Assembly (NCBI RefSeq): GCF_024732245.1 | Contig: NZ_CP093845.1 | Coordinates: 124,001 to 188,000 of the forward strand | Reading direction: 5' to 3' | From: Dietzia sp. B32 | GTDB lineage: Bacteria; Actinomycetota; Actinomycetes; Mycobacteriales; Mycobacteriaceae | DNA: 64,000 nt | Part shown: positions 61,713 through 64,000 of the stretch, in pieces | Position numbering within the stretch: position 1 is the stretch's first letter | How the letters are laid out: every line of letters begins with the position of its first letter | Program-made: the position numbers and the translations under genes | Notes under the pieces: model-generated | What the model saw: the letters and a program-made list of their open reading frames with translations, nothing else | Database searches by the model: none | Told to the model about the DNA's origin: nothing

Positions 61713-63461
61713 TCAGCCGCGCTCCTGCCGCTCCATCGCGACCGCGTGCAGTCGGGCGAACCGCCGGAACTCGTCGTCGTCCCATCCCTCGCGTCCCGTC
61801 GCGGCCGCCCACCCGTCGAGAATCTGATGATCGTAGAGGTGGCCGTAGCCCTGCGACCCGCCGATGGCGTTCCCGAGGTCGGCGGTCACCTGGAAGAGGG
61901 TCAGCACGGGCATGTAGAACATCCCGGGGTGCCGACCCTTCCCCGGCGGCTCGGCCAGCCACGCGGGGCGGTCGAACAGCAGATCCGGGGTCCACCACAC
62001 CACCGGATCCGTCGCGTGCTGGACGTACAGGACGTGCGGCGGGATCCACGGGGTGGCGTCGTCGCGGAACTCCGCGGGATCCTCGGAGAACCGCACGAGC
62101 AGGCCGTCCGCGTACACCGGCTCGGTGACCGGGGTGCCGGGGTCGCGGCGCTGGACGAGCGCGTGCCAGATGTGGTTGGAATTGGGTGGACCGACCCAGA
62201 GCACCCCGTCCACCGTCGCCCGGATGTCCCGGATTCCGGAGAACGCCGCCTCGCCGGCCTGGGTACCCAGGCTCTCGCCGTAGACGTACAGCTTCGGCCG
62301 CGGCCGGTCGGGTGGGAGCGCGTCGCGCCACGCCACCACCGCCTCGATGAGTGACCGACCCGCCGCCTCGGCCTTCTCCCGGTCGGCGAGGAATGAGATC
62401 CAACTGGGCAGATACGAGTACTGGGTACCCACGATCGCGACGTCGCCCCCGGAGAGCAGCTCGATGGCCTGGGCGGCGTGGGGGTTGATCCACCCGGTGC
62501 CGGTGGTCGGGGCGATCACCACGGACTCGCGCTCCCCCGCCCGGGTCCGCTCCAGCTCCGCGACCACCAGTGCGGAGCGCTCGTCGTCGGTCGGGGCGGA
62601 CTCCAGTCCGGCGTACGCCCGGATCGGCTCGGGCGCGGTCCTGCCCAGCAGGTCGCCCAACCGCTCCCCGTCGAGACCGCCGGTGACGAACCGCCGCCCC
62701 TGGAGGCCCAGGTCCTCGAAATCCACGACCGAGCCCGGGGACCCGGACCGTTCGGGCGTCATCGGGGGCCGCGCGCCGGGGAGGTCCTCGTTGTTCTGTC
62801 CGCTGAAGATCCGGTTCGCGCCCTCGAAGAACAGGCGCGGCACCACGCCCTGCACCACGCCGAGCGCGAGGACGGCCACGACCACGACGCCCGCGAGCCG
62901 GGCGGTGTACACCCCGATGCCGAACCTGCGGCCCACCACGCGGGTCAGCCACCGGTACCCCGCGCGGATCCCCCGGACCGCGACGAGGAGTCCGACGAAG
63001 ATCGCCAGGGCGACCCACGGGATCTTCATGTAGTCCGCCCACGGCGGACGGGGTGAGCTCACCAGGTCCGAGACCTGGTCCTGCCACCGGATCGCCGTGG
63101 CGGTGGCGGTGACGAGGTAGACGACCAGAACGTACGGGGCGGACAGCCGAGCGAAGGTCAGGAGGCGATCACCCAACGCGAGGAGGTCGGGATGAAGGAT
63201 GACGCGCGGCGCCACGACCCGTCTCCAGACGGTCCTGAGCGCCACGCCGACCCCGTAACCCACCAGCATCGACACGCCGGTGACCAGCCCCTGGTAGTAC
63301 CAGGCGCGCGGCAGCAGGGACGGCATGAGCGAGACCCACGCCGCCAGTGCGGCCACGACGAGGCCGGTCACGGAGGGGCGCCACCGGCCCCACCACGCCC
63401 GGAGCGTCGCGACGAGCGGGTTCATCGCTGCCGTCCGCCGCGCCCCACCGCCCTGGCTCAT
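61713..63461 (-). CDS. Membrane-anchored alpha/beta hydrolase
   Basis: 582 aa. The N-terminal half has about five membrane helices (VTGLVVAALAAWVSLMPSLL, LVTGVSMLVGYGVGVALR, LVVYLVTATATAI, WVALAIFVGLLVAV, AGVVVVAVLALGVVQGVV). The C-terminal half is an alpha/beta hydrolase with nucleophile elbow YGESLGTQAG (residue about 410). This matches the actinobacterial family related to Rv1069c. Substrate unknown. The ATG at 63461 overlaps the zinc-finger gene stop by four bases. Confidence 0.8.
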   Translation of the reverse strand: MSQGGGARRTAAMNPLVATLRAWWGRWRPSVTGLVVAALAAWVSLMPSLLPRAWYYQGLVTGVSMLVGYGVGVALRTVWRRVVAPRVILHPDLLALGDRLLTFARLSAPYVLVVYLVTATATAIRWQDQVSDLVSSPRPPWADYMKIPWVALAIFVGLLVAVRGIRAGYRWLTRVVGRRFGIGVYTARLAGVVVVAVLALGVVQGVVPRLFFEGANRIFSGQNNEDLPGARPPMTPERSGSPGSVVDFEDLGLQGRRFVTGGLDGERLGDLLGRTAPEPIRAYAGLESAPTDDERSALVVAELERTRAGERESVVIAPTTGTGWINPHAAQAIELLSGGDVAIVGTQYSYLPSWISFLADREKAEAAGRSLIEAVVAWRDALPPDRPRPKLYVYGESLGTQAGEAAFSGIRDIRATVDGVLWVGPPNSNHIWHALVQRRDPGTPVTEPVYADGLLVRFSEDPAEFRDDATPWIPPHVLYVQHATDPVVWWTPDLLFDRPAWLAEPPGKGRHPGMFYMPVLTLFQVTADLGNAIGGSQGYGHLYDHQILDGWAAATGREGWDDDEFRRFARLHAVAMERQERG

Positions 63462-63814
63462 CGCAGCCGCTCGGCCCGTCTCGCTGCTGAGACCAGGTCC
63501 TCGGACATGCGCGTCAGTTCCGCGGCGTCCTCCCCCTCGGCGATCGCGGTCCGCAGGTCCTCGCAGGCGCAGCGCAACTGGAACATGCGGTCCATGAGGT
63601 CGGTCGACTCCGCTTCGGTGAGCACGACCGTGCCCTCGGGCAGGTCCTGCATCCGCAGGGACCGGCGCTGCTCGTAGGCCCGTTGCCGGCAGGACCTCCG
63701 GCAGTAGCGGCGCCGGCGGCCGGTCCCGCCCTCGTCCACGGGACGGCCGCACCAGGCGCACGAGGCCTCACCCCTGCGGGGCGCGGCAGGCTCGGGTCGG
63801 GGGTCGGGTTCCAC
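63458..63814 (-). CDS. Zinc-finger-containing small protein
   Basis: 118 aa from the GTG at 63814 (VEPDPRPEPAAP...). CAWCGRPV and RYCRRSCRQRAYEQR form a treble-clef/CxxC zinc finger, followed by a helical region. Found in actinobacteria; function unknown. The long open frame further upstream (to 63934) lacks a likely protein pattern and crosses the rbpA promoter. It overlaps the hydrolase gene by four bases. Confidence 0.65.
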   Translation of the reverse strand: MEPDPRPEPAAPRRGEASCAWCGRPVDEGGTGRRRRYCRRSCRQRAYEQRRSLRMQDLPEGTVVLTEAESTDLMDRMFQLRCACEDLRTAIAEGEDAAELTRMSEDLVSAARRAERLR

Positions 63815-63866
63815 GGGTGTGAGGCTACCCAGCCCGCCCCCGGGGTGGCCCGCAGCATCGGGACGT

Positions 63867-63894
63867 GGGAACATTTGGGGGTTCCCCTGGCGTT
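63867..63894 (+). promoter_or_regulatory. Candidate SigH/SigR-type promoter of rbpA
   Basis: GGGAAC (63867-63872) is followed by GTT (63892-63894) at a spacer of 19 bases; GGGAAC also forms a dyad with GTTCCC (63881-63886). The rbpA gene is a SigR-regulon member in Streptomyces. A vegetative-like TTGACA occurs at 63893-63898. Confidence 0.6.
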
Positions 63895-63970
63895 GACACA
63901 AGCAGGAACCACGCAGCGTCGTGTCGATCCGCATGAATTGACGCAGACGAACACGGCAGAAGGAGTTCGC

Positions 63971-64000
63971 ATGGCAGATCGAGTCCTCAGGGGCAGCCGC
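63971..64000 (+). CDS. rbpA: RNA polymerase-binding protein RbpA, N-terminus only
   Basis: The last 30 bases encode MADRVLRGSR, the conserved start of RbpA, preceded by AAGGAG seven bases before the ATG. RbpA binds RNA polymerase and stimulates transcription by the principal sigma factor. The remainder lies outside the window. Its neighbours sigA and sigB are elsewhere in the window. Confidence 0.85.
   Translation, partial: MADRVLRGSR

Noticed and set aside
61713-63761. 682-codon minus frame including the membrane hydrolase
   Set aside because: The first 100 codons are antisense-like Arg/Gly/Pro sequence over the zinc-finger gene; the ATGA overlap at 63458-63461 marks the start.
63815-63934. 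N-terminal extension of the zinc-finger protein to 63934
   Set aside because: It would run across the rbpA promoter candidates and has no protein-like pattern; the GTG at 63814 is simpler, though unproven.

Overview
The window is high-GC actinobacterial DNA, very probably from the mycolate-forming order Mycobacteriales (Corynebacteriales). The left half carries the sigA/sigB/ideR(dtxR)/galE/ppgK/suhB/cei/dut neighbourhood known from Mycobacterium (the Rv2693c-Rv2714 stretch) and Corynebacterium. Gene content would suit a Dietzia-, Gordonia- or Rhodococcus-like organism, but the genus is a guess.

Region 1 (1-27.5 kb) is conserved core. It holds a partial NUDIX hydrolase, a TetR/DUF3817 pair, a Ski2-like helicase, a PAC2 protein, DUF4192, galE overlapping the iron regulator ideR/dtxR, a divergent deacetylase (AcuC-like) and protein acetyltransferase (Pat-like) pair, and sigB. 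Next come dtd, a methyltransferase, DUF3099, DUF3039, an SF2 helicase and sigA, then ppgK, an inositol monophosphatase, cei, DUF4193, DUF3093, dut, DUF3710, an OB-fold protein, DUF3159 and a GYGQ-repeat membrane protein. Strong hairpin terminators separate convergent units. sigB has a good candidate SigH/SigE-type promoter.

Region 2 (27.6-47.3 kb) is metabolic and stress-related. It carries ahpC-ahpD divergent from oxyR, a DEAD-box helicase, gnd, two PaaI/TesB-type hotdog enzymes, a type II NADH dehydrogenase, a degenerate cyclopropane-synthase-like protein, a deazaflavin-type oxidoreductase, MaoC, an SRPBCC-GNAT fusion, a lactate-permease-family transporter, a metallo-beta-lactamase-fold protein and several small enzymes. 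One gene (43967-44463) is broken by a frameshift that loss of one 10-bp tandem copy would explain.

Region 3 (about 47.3-51.5 kb) is visibly poorer in GC and is the best candidate for a mobile or little-described system. A tightly overlapping leftward operon encodes an intact tyrosine recombinase, an Xre-type regulator, a cysteine-rich zinc-ribbon protein and a second recombinase-like protein that has lost catalytic residues. A 37-bp dyad with 15-bp arms and a 7-bp spacer, shaped like a tyrosine-recombinase core site, lies just upstream. A lipoprotein gene is downstream of the operon and an unannotated 32-codon ORF with its own hairpin lies beyond it.

Region 4 (51.7-64 kb) is accessory or regulatory: an amidase, a DsrE protein divergent from an HxlR regulator, a DoxX-like protein divergent from an OhrR-like MarR regulator across a 27-bp palindrome, a GyrI-like protein, and a flavin-type oxidoreductase divergent from a 67-aa HTH protein plus FUSC transporter. 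The last pair share two perfect CGTCAA-N6-TTGACG operators. Then follow a hotdog thioesterase, a UvrA-like ABC protein, a membrane alpha/beta hydrolase, a zinc-finger protein, and the first ten codons of rbpA at the right edge, preceded by another SigH/SigR-type promoter candidate. sigA, sigB and rbpA thus lie within one 64-kb window.
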